Below are positions 39,555 through 51,447 of a DNA stretch of 64,000 nt, piece by piece (positions within the stretch are counted from its first letter, which is position 1; each line of letters opens with the position of its first letter). The translations under genes and the position numbers were made by a program. Origin of the DNA: Phascolomyces articulosus (taxonomy: Eukaryota; Mucoromycota; Mucoromycetes; Mucorales; Lichtheimiaceae); contig JAIXMP010000013.1 in assembly GCA_025677815.1 (NCBI GenBank), positions 1,116,001 to 1,180,000 on the forward strand. Reading direction: 5' to 3'. The notes beneath the pieces are model-generated. The model had not been told where the DNA came from. It worked only from the letters and a program-made list of their open reading frames with translations, and made no database searches.

Positions 39555-40275
39555 TTACTTTTTAAAAAACCCTTTCATCTTGTTAACAACACCTTGATCT
39601 TCTTCTTCTTGTTTTTGATCTTGTTCATTCTTATTTTGAGATGTTGTTGTTGTTGTTGTAGAAGAAGGTTGAAAACTTTCCAAGCTTTTTTGGATTTCAC
39701 CAATAGATTGCATATCTAATTGGATTCCAGCTGATTGCATTTCTTGTGCCAAATTCTTAACTACTTCTTTAATCTATATATATATATATATATATGAATA
39801 AGTTTCTCTCTCTTTTTTTTTGTTTTTTTTTTTTTTTGATGACTCTATTTTTACCTCTGGATCATTCATAATTTTCATCATCTAAGGAAAAAAAAAAGCA
39901 TATATAAAAAAATTAGAGAAATAACAAAATAACCTAAATTCATGAACCCAAAAAAAAAAAAGTTTCTTTCTTTACATCAGTAAAACCTGGTTGTTTACCA
40001 GTAACATCAATTCCCTTTTTTTGTAATAAAAGAGTAAATTCAACAAGGTGTTCCATGACTTGAGGGTTTTGACGAATTTTTTGTACAATGGGATGAGCAT
40101 TTGACGCGTTCCAACCTTCAGGCATAGATGCTGCGCAAAATGGAGAATGATGAAATGAAGCAATAGAATGTTGGTTTGTTAAAGTCATTATACGTGGTAC
40201 TTGTGAAAAAGAATGTCGTGTCATTGTAGCCAATGTATTTCGACGCACATGGTGATGAATAATTCTAAAAAGCAT
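39555..40275 (-). CDS. Small predicted mitochondrial protein of unknown function
   Basis: Three exons encode a protein of about 180 residues. Exon 1 starts at 40275 and ends after PGFTD with a GTAAAG donor near 39980. A micro-exon near 39857-39883 encodes MMKIMNDPE, and the last exon runs from about 39773 to the stop at 39555. The N-terminus is rich in Arg and His with no acidic residue (MLFRIIHHHVRRNTLATMTR), like a mitochondrial presequence. The middle has HPIVQKIRQNPQVMEHLVEF and KEVVKNLAQEMQSAGIQLDM, short helices with Asn-Pro and Asp-Pro turns that recall STI1-type chaperone-binding motifs. This resemblance is weak. The tail is Thr/Gln/Glu-rich and ends MKGFFKK. I do not recognise an orthologue. 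Confidence 0.6.
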
Positions 40276-41037
40276 ATTTCTGTTTTTCTTTTTTTAAAAG
40301 TGTAGAAAGGGGTCCTTGCTTTGCAGGAAAAAAAAAACAAAAAACAATTAAATTTTAATTCCCGATACACATTTCAATCACTATTGACAGGAGAAAAAAA
40401 ATAATAGTCAGTGATTTTTTTTTTTTTGTTGGTTTCGGTTTTTTACCATATCAAGAAAAAAAAACCTCATCTCATGATAAAAAAGGATGATCTTTTTTTT
40501 TTTAATTGGGATTTTTGTACGCAGGAGAAAAAAGATGAACCCTTTTTTTATTTATTTATTATACTTCATACTCATATTTACTAACGAGAGGTTTTTTTAT
40601 ATTGGATAAGAAAGTAGTTTATAAAGGAAAGAAAGTTATTTTTTTATTCACGTTAGTAACCAAGTAACAGTAACAACATTTTTTTTTACGTAAGCTGTCA
40701 CTTTTTTTGTCCATATTTCTATAATACACGTCAAAAAAAAAATTCTTGGATTGATTCTAAGTTTTTTTAAATGGCATTGGCAAACGTCATTGACTTACAA
40801 ATCAGGCTCTATGTTATTATAATTTTTTTTACAGCCACAATAAAAATATATTGTCCTTTTTCATTGGATCCACAATTTGAGCTACGTACGCCCTTTTTTC
40901 TTTTTATTAAATTTTATATTTGAGTGTTTTTCTTTGTTATTAAACAATCCCTAATAGACACTTTGAATCACATTGAAGCACAGCTTGTATGGATATGTTT
41001 ATTTCATCATCATGTCAAAAGAGGAGGAGGGTGTGTA

Positions 41038-41073
<36 letters not shown>

Positions 41074-41175
41074 TATGAAAAGAAAATGGGGATATACATA
41101 AACTTATATAAATTATATATGTAGGTATCTATATATAAGAAGAAGATGGAGAAGGAGGGGGGTATATATAAATAA
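40276..41175. other. Intergenic region between two minus-strand genes
   Basis: Homopolymer-rich DNA holding the 5' region of the predicted mitochondrial protein gene. A (TA)n microsatellite lies at about 41040-41070 in the 3' flank of the zinc-finger gene. No gene is seen. Confidence 0.55.
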
Positions 41176-41838
41176 TTATAAATCAGTTTGAGAATTATAC
41201 AAAAAATATTGTAAACCATATAAAGCATAAGGATAAATATCATCCATTCCATTCATATAATAATCTTGTAAAATTGTTGTTGGAGGAGGAGTAGTAGTAG
41301 TAGTAGCAGTAGTACCATGATTTGTATTGTTAATGGTGGTATGAGCATAATCATCTAGGAAATTGTCTTCTTGAGGAGAAGGAGGGGGAGAAGGAAGTAC
41401 ATGAGTGATTGAAGGAGGCATATATTTAGTCATTGAATGAACATCATCTTCCATCGTACGACTACTATGATGAATGGATTCATCACATGGAGGAGGAGAA
41501 GAAGGAAAAGAAGATTCTTCCATCAATATTCCCGTATTATTAACACTACCATCAATGACTTTAAATAAACGTTCAAGACAACTTTTATTGCCTTGATGTT
41601 TTCGTAAAATGTCTGGTCTTGTAAATGTCTTGTCACATAATTTACATTGATGACGACCCTTTTTACCATGTGCTTGGCTGGAATTCTTATGACGTTTTAA
41701 ATCACGATCTCGAGAAAAACTCTTGTTACATGAATCACAATAGTATCGTCGTGGTTTTTGTTCTTGGCAACGTGGATTTCTTCTTCTTCTATTTCTTGTA
41801 GTAGTAGTAGTAGTAGTTGTAGTAGTAGTAGATGACAT
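41176..41838 (-). CDS. C2H2-type zinc-finger protein
   Basis: Single-exon gene of about 220 residues. After a poly-Thr leader (MSSTTTT...) and a basic run RNRRRRNPR come two adjacent fingers. The first has YYCDSCNKSFSRDRDLKRHK followed by SSQAH. The second, HQCKLCDKTFTRPDILRKHQ followed by GNKSC, is a C2HC variant with Cys in place of the last His. The rest is acidic and rich in Ser and Pro (LPSPPPSPQEDNFLDDYAHT), with another poly-Thr tract, and ends YFLYNSQTDL. It is likely a DNA-binding transcription regulator. The open frame extends further upstream, but that part is low-complexity, so I start at 41838. Targets are unknown. Confidence 0.8.
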   Translation of the reverse strand: MSSTTTTTTTTTTTRNRRRRNPRCQEQKPRRYYCDSCNKSFSRDRDLKRHKNSSQAHGKKGRHQCKLCDKTFTRPDILRKHQGNKSCLERLFKVIDGSVNNTGILMEESSFPSSPPPCDESIHHSSRTMEDDVHSMTKYMPPSITHVLPSPPPSPQEDNFLDDYAHTTINNTNHGTTATTTTTPPPTTILQDYYMNGMDDIYPYALYGLQYFLYNSQTDL

Positions 41839-43518
41839 GATAATGATTGTAGTGATATAATAAAGGGAATGATGATGACGATGGATGATGATGATTGTAA
41901 TGAAAAAAAAAAATAGAATGAAACAAAAAGAGAAAACGATGAATTTATTTATACTTTTTTTTAAAAAAAATACATCCAATCTCTTGTAATAGGTGGTGCC
42001 ACACACATGCATTTTAGTATAGTACGAGTATTGTTTATTGTCAGCTATCATCGTCATAACCCTGTAGGAGGGAAACCGAGAATTCATTTTTGGGGGGGGA
42101 GAATACTTATAACACATTTCAATAAAATGTTGGTCTTTAAATAAAAATATTGGTCTTTAAATATGTATATAGCAAAAAGGACATCTCTTTTGTATTACTT
42201 TCTATCCGCCACCATACACACATACGTAATCTTTTTAATGCCACTACCTTTCTACCTCTTCCCCCTTTATTATATAAAGAAAGATTGTTTTGCTTACTTG
42301 CATGTCACGTTACTATGATCGTCAATCTCAATGATAAATAATTCTATTTTATCCAAATCAATTTTCGTTTTGTTTATTTGTTTACAGTTTTTTGTCTCAG
42401 AAATTTTGTCACCTAATCTGGAGTCATCAGTGGCGCCGTAACCGTATTTCCTTTTCTATGATACAAAATGTTCATTCTTATTGATGACATAGAAACCTCA
42501 TCAATTGTCATTATTTATTACCACCATGTTCAATTTCTTATATCCATTCGATAATAATACTTTTTTTTAATAAAAAAAAAGAACAAAACAGACATATACG
42601 AGTAATAGTAATATTGTTATTGTTGAAACATCACTTTTTTTTTACGCACACTCTCATTCATATCTCCTGTTGTGTTACAACTTCATTACCATGGATATAC
42701 ACACGTACTTTTTTTTTGTTAAATCACTGTTGTTATTACTATGTATGCATCATCCCCTACTACACCTTTGTTATTATTACAAGACAATCTTTTTTTTAAA
42801 AAAAAGTATCATAATCCAATGTTTATTGATGAATAAAGTAATATTAATTGGAGGAAAAAAAAACAAAAGAGTAAGTAATACAAATGGATTTTTCTTTTTC
42901 TTTTCATTTTCATAATGATTAATTAAGAAAAGAAAGACAGATACTTCATTTTTTGATTCACAACTTTGCCAAGCCAAGAAAAAAAAAAAAAAAGGCCAAA
43001 TCGAGTTTTTTAGCCGGAAGACAACGGAAGTATCTTATCCGTAGCAAGAAAGTTCATTTCCCATTTCCCGATTTATCCATCCATTGATTTTTTGGGGGGG
43101 GAGTACTAAAGAATCGCGCGAGGCAAAATGACAGTCTAATGGGATTATTCATGGATTCATGGTATGCCAAGGTATATATGTATATATATATATATATATA
43201 TATCATTGTCCAGCACCATTTCATAAAAAAATTGAAAAGAATCCAATCTATTTACTACTATACTAATAATTGCATTCTTTTTTCAAAATGATCAATCAAT
43301 GGATATATCTAGAAAATCAATTCTGATTATAATAATGATGATGAAGAGGTAATAAGAAAACCGACATAAAGACAGAGTGCCGTTGGGGTAAAAAACTGCG
43401 GCGCGCTTGGATAAAGCTTTACAGAGAAAAAAAAGTGTGACTTTAAAGAATTTATTCCAATCTGTAGCAATACTCTTTTTTTTTATAACTCTCTCTATTA
43501 TTATTCCTCTAATTCACT
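41839..43518. other. Divergent intergenic region
   Basis: It separates the minus-strand zinc-finger gene from the plus-strand THOC1 gene and should hold both promoters. T8A8 palindromes lie at 41955-41970 and 42790-42805, and a (TA)n run at about 43160-43202. Small open frames here have no family signal. Confidence 0.55.
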
Positions 43519-44345
43519 ATGTCAACAACACAATATCAACTTTTTCATGAACGTATAGAACAAGCTATTCATCAATGTATTGATGCATGTCCAATAACAA
43601 TAAAAACAACTCACGATGCCACTATTGAAAATCTGGTTCGATCCAATATTGGTCCATTGGCAAGTGCTGAAAATATATTGAATATCAATCTCATGGATGA
43701 AAAGCCCGATTGGCGAAAGAATGCCACTGAACTTGCATTTAAAAGAATATTACTTGATCTTGTGGTAATTTTTTCAACAAACTTAGATTCTCTTATAACT
43801 TTTTTTTTTTAAAAAAAAAAGACATTAAAAAACCATGTATTTTTTTTTATAATAATAGCATCAATTAAAAGAATCCACACCTGATCATTTTCAACGATTA
43901 TTTAATGGTCTTGATATTGTACTTACAACCACTGATCTTGGTAAGATTCAAAAAAGAAAAAAAGTTAAAATGATGGTCATCCAAAAGATTAATATATAAA
44001 AAAACAATAGGATTCCTTGACCCAGTAGTACCTCTCACATTATTAGAAGAATTAATGGACGTACATACAATTGATGGATGTGAACAACTCTTTGATTATA
44101 TTGAAAAACGAAAATCTCGTCTTACGGTGGTTAGTTTTATATATATACTTCTTCTTTGTCTGGATATCCTGAATGTTTGTGATGAATAATGAATCGACTT
44201 TTCTTTATATTGTCAACATGAATTCTTCGTCGCGTCAAATTTGGATACTCCTTTCCCCCCCTCCTTCTTTCTCAAAAAAACATCAAGTGTCAACGAGTCT
44301 CACCTTGTAAAAAAAAAAAAAAAGAAATCTAATCCTCTCTGCTTG

Positions 44346-44388
<43 letters not shown>

Positions 44389-46524
44389 CTCTCCTACTTG
44401 TTTCTCTTTTTTTCCTTTTTATTCTAGAACATGATTCCTGGTCGTGGTAAAGGTCTTGTTTTATTACGTATGTGTAATGAATTACTTCGTCGACTTTCTA
44501 AGGAAAAAAATACCGTTTTTTGTGGTCGAATCCTTATGTTTCTTGCCAATTCTTTTCCTTTGGGTGAACGTTCAGGTACTTTCTTTTTTTTCATTTTCTA
44601 TGGATAAAATAGGGGTGGGTTATGGTTTGAATGTATGTGTAATGTGTAATGTGGAAAAAAAAGTGGAATAGATTTCTTTTTTTATTGAAATGCATGAATG
44701 TTTTTTTTCGCTTAGGTGTCAATTTACGAGGTGATTTTAATACGGAACCTGTACAATATGATAAGGATGAAGATGTAGATGCAGATCCCACAATGACAGG
44801 TATTTAAAAAAAATGTTCCTTCTCATTACAAAAAAAAACAACCACTCACATTGAAATTGGGTGGGATGGATGATTTCTTTCTTTTTTATTTAGAGGATCA
44901 AAAGATATTTTATAAATTATTTTGGTCCACACGAAAATATTTCTCCAATCCACCCATTTTATTTCAAAATGATGGATTTGATGAATTAAGAAAAGGAGGG
45001 GATGCTATCTTGGATCGATTCAAACATATTTCAAATAATGAACAAGCTGTCTCTGGTGGGGATGCTACAGAAAGAACAAGCATAAAACGAAAACGAAGTG
45101 ATGCTATGGAGATTGATTTAGAAGCCAATAATGATACTGTGAAACATATGTTGGATGAAATTAATCGAGAATATCAATTTCCTCGATTATTAAGTAGTCG
45201 TAAACTTTTAGAATTAGAGGTACAAAAGTTGTTCATCTTATTCTTGTATATATATAATTACAAAAAAAAAGTAGTTACTTATAATTTTATTTATATATAG
45301 ATTGAAGACACCCGGTTCAGACGCAATGTGATTGTTCAATTCTTGATTCTATTCCAATATTTATATGGTTTTACACAAGATGAAAAGGAAGAAACACAAA
45401 AATTATTAAATTCTCGAGGAGCAACGAAGCAATCTTTAGTACAACCTAATTTTACTTTGGAAGGAAAAGAGGTAATAAATAAATAATAATAGAAACGAAA
45501 GAGAAAGGGATTATTTCGAAATAGATATACTCATATATATATATATATATATGTGCATTATTTTATAGTTACAATGGGTACAAGATACTGAAGTACAAAT
45601 GTTGGAATTACTTCAACTTACAAAACCTCATGGTGAACTTTATACTGATATTGTACAAACTATCCTTCGACATGAAAGAAATTGGGTTCGTTTTTTTATT
45701 ATTATTAATGATGTTCAAATTGACATTTATTATTATTATTTAATTCCTTACACATTTATATATATATATATATATATATATTCATGTTCTATTAGATCAT
45801 ATGGAAAGCTGCCGGTTGTCCAGCATTTGAAAAACCACCTTTTACTCTTCCTGAAAATATTAATCAAGCACAAAGGGATAAACGTACCCAACTTACCAAT
45901 GTATGTTTTCTTTTTCTTCTTACCATGAATCAACAACAAATGAAAAATCTAAATTTTCCATTTATTATAATAGAAATTCTTAACACCCTATCGATTTTCC
46001 TATGGAAATCCAGAAACAACCAAAATGTATGATCAAGAACAACAAAAACTCGATATTACCATGCAGTAAGTTGATTATTCATTTATTTATCCATCATCAA
46101 CGGGACACATGAAAGGAATCACCAGAATAATAATAATCATCATTCTAGATCCCGACCCAAATTACCTGAACCTATACAAGTAATTGATGAAGCACTTTCC
46201 AAGATTGAACAAAACAATGATTTATCCATCATTGAACGATATGATATTGCTAATGGTGCAGTATTTCAAACCACTCGATTAATATTCAATTCACATGCTG
46301 CTTTGATTCCGAAAATTTATCATATCAAAAGAGATATTTATAAAAGTTTCAAGGAACCTAAAACTGAAGGAGGATCTAGTACAAGTGAGGCCAATAATAG
46401 TAATAGTGATACTACTGCTGGAAAAGTATCTGTCAGTGTAGATGAAAAAGATGAACGTCATTTGGAAGCTGAAATTGATGTTTTGAAAAAGACACGAGGT
46501 TTGCTTACTGGTTCTAGCGCTTAA
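43519..46524 (+). CDS. THO complex subunit 1 (THOC1/Hpr1)
   Basis: A core subunit of the nuclear THO complex, which couples transcription to mRNA packaging and export. About ten exons with canonical introns join into roughly 590 residues. Family-typical stretches include [94 protein letters not shown] and [41 protein letters not shown] is particularly diagnostic. The C-terminus is charged ([20 protein letters not shown]) and ends at 46524. One intron contains a long (CT)n tract (44349-44384), another a T11A10 palindrome (43800-43820). No metazoan-type death domain is evident at the C-terminus. Confidence 0.92.
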
Positions 46525-47519
46525 AAAAAGAAAACAAAAATAATAAAAAAATGTGTCATCTTTATTATATTATATTAACATAAAGGTGGATCAAAAACAT
46601 TCAAGCAAAAACATATGGATAACATTGAAATAGAATCGAACCAAATGTTTTTTTATATATCCTTCTATATATACTTGAAATTTCATATACATTAGAAGTT
46701 ATTTCATCTTTTTTTTTCTTGTGTTGAATCCTTTATCCTATATATATATATTGTAAATAAATAGAAAAATTATTAAGAATCTATAAAAGCAATGTATGGA
46801 TTACTATTGAGAAGAACAATATCATATGTATATCCACAACAACACTTGGAGTTCATCACAGTATTCTCTTTTGATAGTATGTAGAAATGATTACTAATCA
46901 CACGGTGTTGTATTTTCTTCTTTTAGTCAATCGTACGATCTTCTCGTTCCATGTCTTTTTGGCAGGATGTTGATGAATATCCTCTTCAAAGTTTTTGGTA
47001 AAACGGAATCATTTGCATATGAAAGAAAAAACCAGCAGCTTAAAAGGTTCTGTTTCTGGACATGATGTTTTATTTACAATGTAATAAGTTTTTTGTCTAT
47101 CATATATAAATATTATTCCATTATGTTCAATTACAGAAAGATATTTTTTAATGTAAGTTTAATAACCCACATGGTTTATTATTTCTATAGAGATTGCTTT
47201 TCATTTTATAACGCGTTTGTTTCATTCAGAAAGCCAATGAAAACCGAGAAAATTCAATTTTTTGCATGAAATTTATCGCGCGGTGTTTCAAACGTCTTTT
47301 TTATCATAAAAAATGATTTATTTTTGGTGGATAGACAGTAGCCAATAGAGATAATAAAGATAATAAGATATTTAAAGAGAGCGTAAAGATAATCACGACA
47401 ATCTCATAGCAACGGTTGTATGTAAAAAAAAATGTGTTTATCTCGCTGGTAAGCGTTAAAGGAAGTGGTGGTTCTGTTGTTGGTTGTAGGATGAAAGATC
47501 GTCGTCGCCTTGGGTTTAT
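46525..47519. other. Intergenic region between THOC1 and the Harbinger remnant
   Basis: AT-rich 3' flank of THOC1. A minus-strand coding-like fragment (about 46907-47005: KNFEEDIHQHPAKKTWNEKI, then RLTKRRKYNTV and a stop) stands out against the surroundings but has no start or neighbouring exon that I can place. It may be a gene relic or part of the transposon. Confidence 0.45.
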
Positions 47520-47530
47520 TTCATAAATTT

Positions 47531-49028
47531 CTTATGGAAGATTACTTCAATGAAGATTTGCCTCCACGATGAAAAAACTTTTCGACGCCAATTCCATATG
47601 CGACGCGAATTGTTCTTACGTATTTGTGACCAATTTCAGGTACTTTCAACAATGGCATGATTGCTGCCGGTCGTTGAAACTATTTCGTCGCGCCATTATT
47701 ACTGTAATATTCTCTATCACAAATAAACCCTAGCATAAATAATCTTATATAAACAAATACAATAACCTTGATATCGAAATAATATTGGATCCATGTATCT
47801 ATCATAATACATTGGTACCTTCTCCATGTATAAAGAATAATCCAATAATACTAACTTTATACCCATATAAAATTTATATATCAAATACAGACCCAAAAAT
47901 ATTAAAGGGATTATAAATATCAATATCCATGAATATACATTAACCCATAGAACCAGGGTCATAGAATAATTTTGTATAAATAGTATTTTATTTTATAATG
48001 TATAGAGGGTATCTACAGTATTATCATTAAAGATTATAATTGATTTCCCAAGATTTTTATTGTTTTTATTTCTTATTTGCTTTACTTTATTACCTATACG
48101 TCAACATGTCATTTGGTGAGGAGTACCTCCGTTCGTCCAATGAGGATGGTTGGAGGTGTTTAATTGTCATTGGAGAGCAACGTGGGTTTCCTGGTATGCT
48201 TGATTCGGTGGATTGTATGCATTGGAGATGGAAGAATGGTCCCAAGGCTTGGCATGGAATGTTTACGTTAGGTAAAGAAGGTGGTGTAACGGTGATTCTG
48301 GAGGCTGTTGCTTCGCAATATTTATGGATATGGCATTTGTTTTTCGGTGTACCTGGGTCAAATAATGATCTCAACGTCTTACATAAATCCCCTATGTTTG
48401 ACGATGTTATTTATGGTCGTGCACCTAGTGTAAACTATAGTGTCAACGGCCATGAATACAACATGGGATATTATTTGGCTGATGGTATTTACCCTTCTTA
48501 GGCTACCATGGTCAAGGCTATACCGTATCCAACAGGAAACAAACAAAAGGTATGTTTAATAAATTAATTATATAGTCTACGGAAAGGTGAATATACGAAA
48601 CCACAAAACACGAACATATCCCTAAATCATCAATCATATGAGCATAGCATTTCAAGGCAAGACAAGAAGGTGCAAGAAAGGACATTGAACGTGTTTTTGG
48701 GGTTTTGCAGGCACGATTTGCTATTGTAAGAGAGCCGACACGTACGTGGTCTGTTGCTGAACTTTCCAACATCATGACTACGTGTATCATTCTTCATAAT
48801 ATGATTGTTGAAGATGAAAGAAATAATTATGAGGTTCAAAATGATGAGTCATTTGATTATGAGCAATGTTCTTTTACAGTTTCTCAGTCATTTTCTCGCG
48901 ATAATGAAGCTAGTGAACATGTAATTCATTCTCGCAGAAATGATTTAAGAAACAGTTTTGTTCATTTTCGATTACAGGACGATCTTGTTGAACACCTATG
49001 GCAAAATCATGGCGAAAGCTCTGAATAA
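47531..49028 (+). pseudogene. PIF/Harbinger transposase (DDE_Tnp_4 type), inactivated
   Basis: The N-terminal part (47536-47640) gives MEDYFNEDL, then after a frame change DEKTFRRQFHMRRELFLRI. The middle is missing or replaced between about 47660 and 48090. From 48100 the core is well preserved: FGEEYLRSS, GEQRGFPGMLDSVDCMHWRW, GGVTVILEAVASQYLWIWHL and YSVNGHEYNMGYYLADGIYP. Catalytic residues are visible: Asp 48211-48213 (SVDCMHW), Asp 48367-48369 (NNDLNVL) and Glu 48687-48689 (RKDIERVFG). A TAG at 48499-48501 stands where the family normally has Trp. A 99-bp intron (48549-48647) with intact GTATGT and TAG signals precedes the last exon, which ends at 49028. The element is recent but cannot encode a full enzyme. 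Confidence 0.85.
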
Positions 49029-49190
49029 ACATTTCTTATTTCTTTCACATAGTACTTACCTCTCCTTTCATATGCAATAAAAGAAATGCTTTACAAATGT
49101 TTATTATACTATTCACTGGTCTCTTGGATTTCATTTGCCTCTCGGATTTGGTTATCATCCTCAGCCGTTTCTCTACCCTAACCGTCTCTT

Positions 49191-49690
49191 CTACACCCAC
49201 TTCTTCTCCCTCCATTCTTTCTCTCTTCTTCTTCTTTTTCTCTCCATTCTTCTCAGAATTTTATCATGCATTCTCTCATAATATAAACGTTGGAATGCAG
49301 TCATGTTAGTCATATCCACACTCATGATCGCATGATCTGACATGACCTTAGAACTTACAGCAATTTTCTTCAAGTGAGCGATTCTATCCCTTTTAAAAAG
49401 GCTTTTCTCTCAAACCAACTCAAACTCCTGCTCCTTTAACTCAATTACCCTTTCTTCATCAATCTGTGCGTTGTTGTTCTGCCCTTTCTCGTGCCAGAGC
49501 CTTGATGGTGGCCGATTGGTCTTGCATCAAATGGCGACATCTTCTTTGGGGAGTGTTGGTCTGCTTCTCCTTCCATGCTTTCCACTTCTGCTCGTCCTTG
49601 AGAAGATCCCAACAGTACTACATCCTCCACCTCTTCATACTCCTATGGGCCTCCTCCTCAAACGCAGCCATAAATAGAAAGAAATGATAT
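49191..49690 (-). pseudogene. Harbinger-associated Myb/NAM-like second protein, fragmented
   Basis: Read on the minus strand, overlapping frames give MAAFEEEAHRSMKRWRM, DLLKDEQKWKAWKEKQ, IKALARERAEQQ and finally VMSDHAIMSVDMTNMTAFQR followed by LYYERMHDKILRRM. These resemble the C-terminal half of the Myb-like/NAM-associated protein that accompanies PIF/Harbinger transposases, which helps bind the ends and import the transposase. Frame changes and stops separate the pieces, and the N-terminal Myb domain is not visible. Resemblance is by eye. Confidence 0.6.
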
Positions 49691-51447
49691 CAACTTTTGG
49701 TTAGCTCTTCTTCCAACTCCTGAAAGCCAGAAAGAAAAAAGGACGATTTAATGATAGCTTCACCATCAATAAGAAGAACGACAATACATGCACGGCACAA
49801 TCTCATATTCAAAGCCGACTCAAATAATGTTAAATAAAATGGCATATATTAAAAAAAAAGTCATGTAACTAGCCAAACCAGGAAATCACTAGTAACCATT
49901 GACATTTGACTTTTTGTGTTACTTTTTACCAAGCCAATACTTCATTTCACTTGCAAAAAAAAGGGTTTGTTGTTTTCATATCTATAGTATATTCCATTCG
50001 AAATGAATGAGAATTGAATACAAATGTGTGATTCTGTAACACCTTTACATAAAAAGCCGCGGTAATCTATACTATCTATAGTTAAGATGAGGTGGGGGTG
50101 TTAATAAAGAAAAGTGTAGCACTTATTAATTATTTACAATCATTCTATTTGCATAAGATGGAACAAAACAAGTCTATGAGATTCTTTATTTATTGTCACT
50201 ATACCAATATGAGTAGGATTACTTTTGGTTAGAGTGGAACTGAGTGAATCACAAACGCATGTCCGTGAGAGTATATATTATATCCATTTTTGCATAAGAT
50301 TGAATCCGGTGTATATTCCGTGACAGACGAACTTTTTTTTCTCTTTAATATATATATAAACATCATTTATGTCCACCATTCTTGATATAATGATACTGAT
50401 AAATCTTTAAACATTTAAAGAAAATGATTTACGTACCTTTTTTTTACATTATACATGCCAATCAAAAAGTATCTTGTTATGCGGGTAACAAATGTAGGCT
50501 TAGCAATGATGGGCGTCGTTCTATTTATGATGGGGGTTTTTTCTTTCATGGTTTTATAAAAAGATGAGCCATCGTACTACTACTACGTACCATTTGACAA
50601 TTCAACATATAGAAAGAGAAAGCTCTCGTACACACCTTGATATATATACTGTACCATTCAATTCGTATATATAATACCACCTTTTTAAGATGGGAGATTG
50701 GAAAATTACTTTATAAGCCAATTTCTGGGTTTGCATATCTATTTTGATTGGCAAAATAAAAAAAAAAAAAACTTGTTTTTATCTGGAATATAAGCGCTAT
50801 TGTTTATTCTCACGCGCCACCTAACTCGCATATTACATGAGGTATATTTAAATGTATTATTACATGTACTTGATTCATCACGTCTGTATAATATATATAT
50901 AACGATAATGGAGATTGAACGAAAATGGACTGCGCCGTTCGTTTCTAATAATGGTACAAGGTAGGACAATCAGTTACACAGCACGGTAAGTGATTTGGAT
51001 AAAAAAAAAGACACTTCTTTAAATCGAAGATACTTTTGGTTAATAGATTCTTTAAAACAAAAAAGGCTTTTTCCTCCTTATTTTTTATTGTTATAAGTAT
51101 TAATAGTATTATGATATTATTGTTATAGTATTGAAATGATGAGTAATAATAAGGTACGTAGTGATATATGGTATTATATTTCTCCTTCCTATAATATATT
51201 AGTGATGAATGAATGAAAGGCTGAGCCTCTTCCAAAAGATCATTACTATATATTGACAAATGTGCCATGCATGTGCAACAATTGGATAATAAGTCCATTT
51301 TGAAGGTCTTTTTTTTTTATCTTTGAACCCTATTTATATATAAAAAGACTTTCTCGTTTTTATTCCCTTTTTTTTTTTTTTTTTACTTTTTTTTTTCTTT
51401 TGGATTTCTTTGTCACTGAAATAGTATCGGTTTCGACCCCGTTCATC
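49691..51447. other. Intergenic region between Harbinger remnant and UPF0658 gene
   Basis: AT-rich sequence with no defended gene. Two minus-strand open frames (50739-50969 and 50945-51298) are low-complexity and lack family signal. A T-rich leader (about 51365-51405) precedes the UPF0658 start. Right-hand transposon sequence may extend into the first 200 bp. Confidence 0.5.

Larger units (their letters stand above)
47520..49690. mobile_element. Decayed PIF/Harbinger DNA transposon
   Basis: Two opposed remnants, a Harbinger transposase on the plus strand and a Myb/NAM-like protein on the minus strand, lie tail to tail. PIF/Harbinger elements characteristically carry exactly these two genes. 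Outer limits are minimal: they mark the recognisable coding remains. I did not find terminal inverted repeats or a TWA target duplication by eye. Confidence 0.75.

Noticed and set aside
43636..43660. GGTTCGATCC sequence resembling a tRNA B box
   Set aside because: It lies within the coding exon of THOC1 and no cloverleaf or A box accompanies it.
44349..44384. (CT)n tract considered as an element or regulatory site
   Set aside because: Simple microsatellite inside a THOC1 intron, consistent with an extended polypyrimidine tract.
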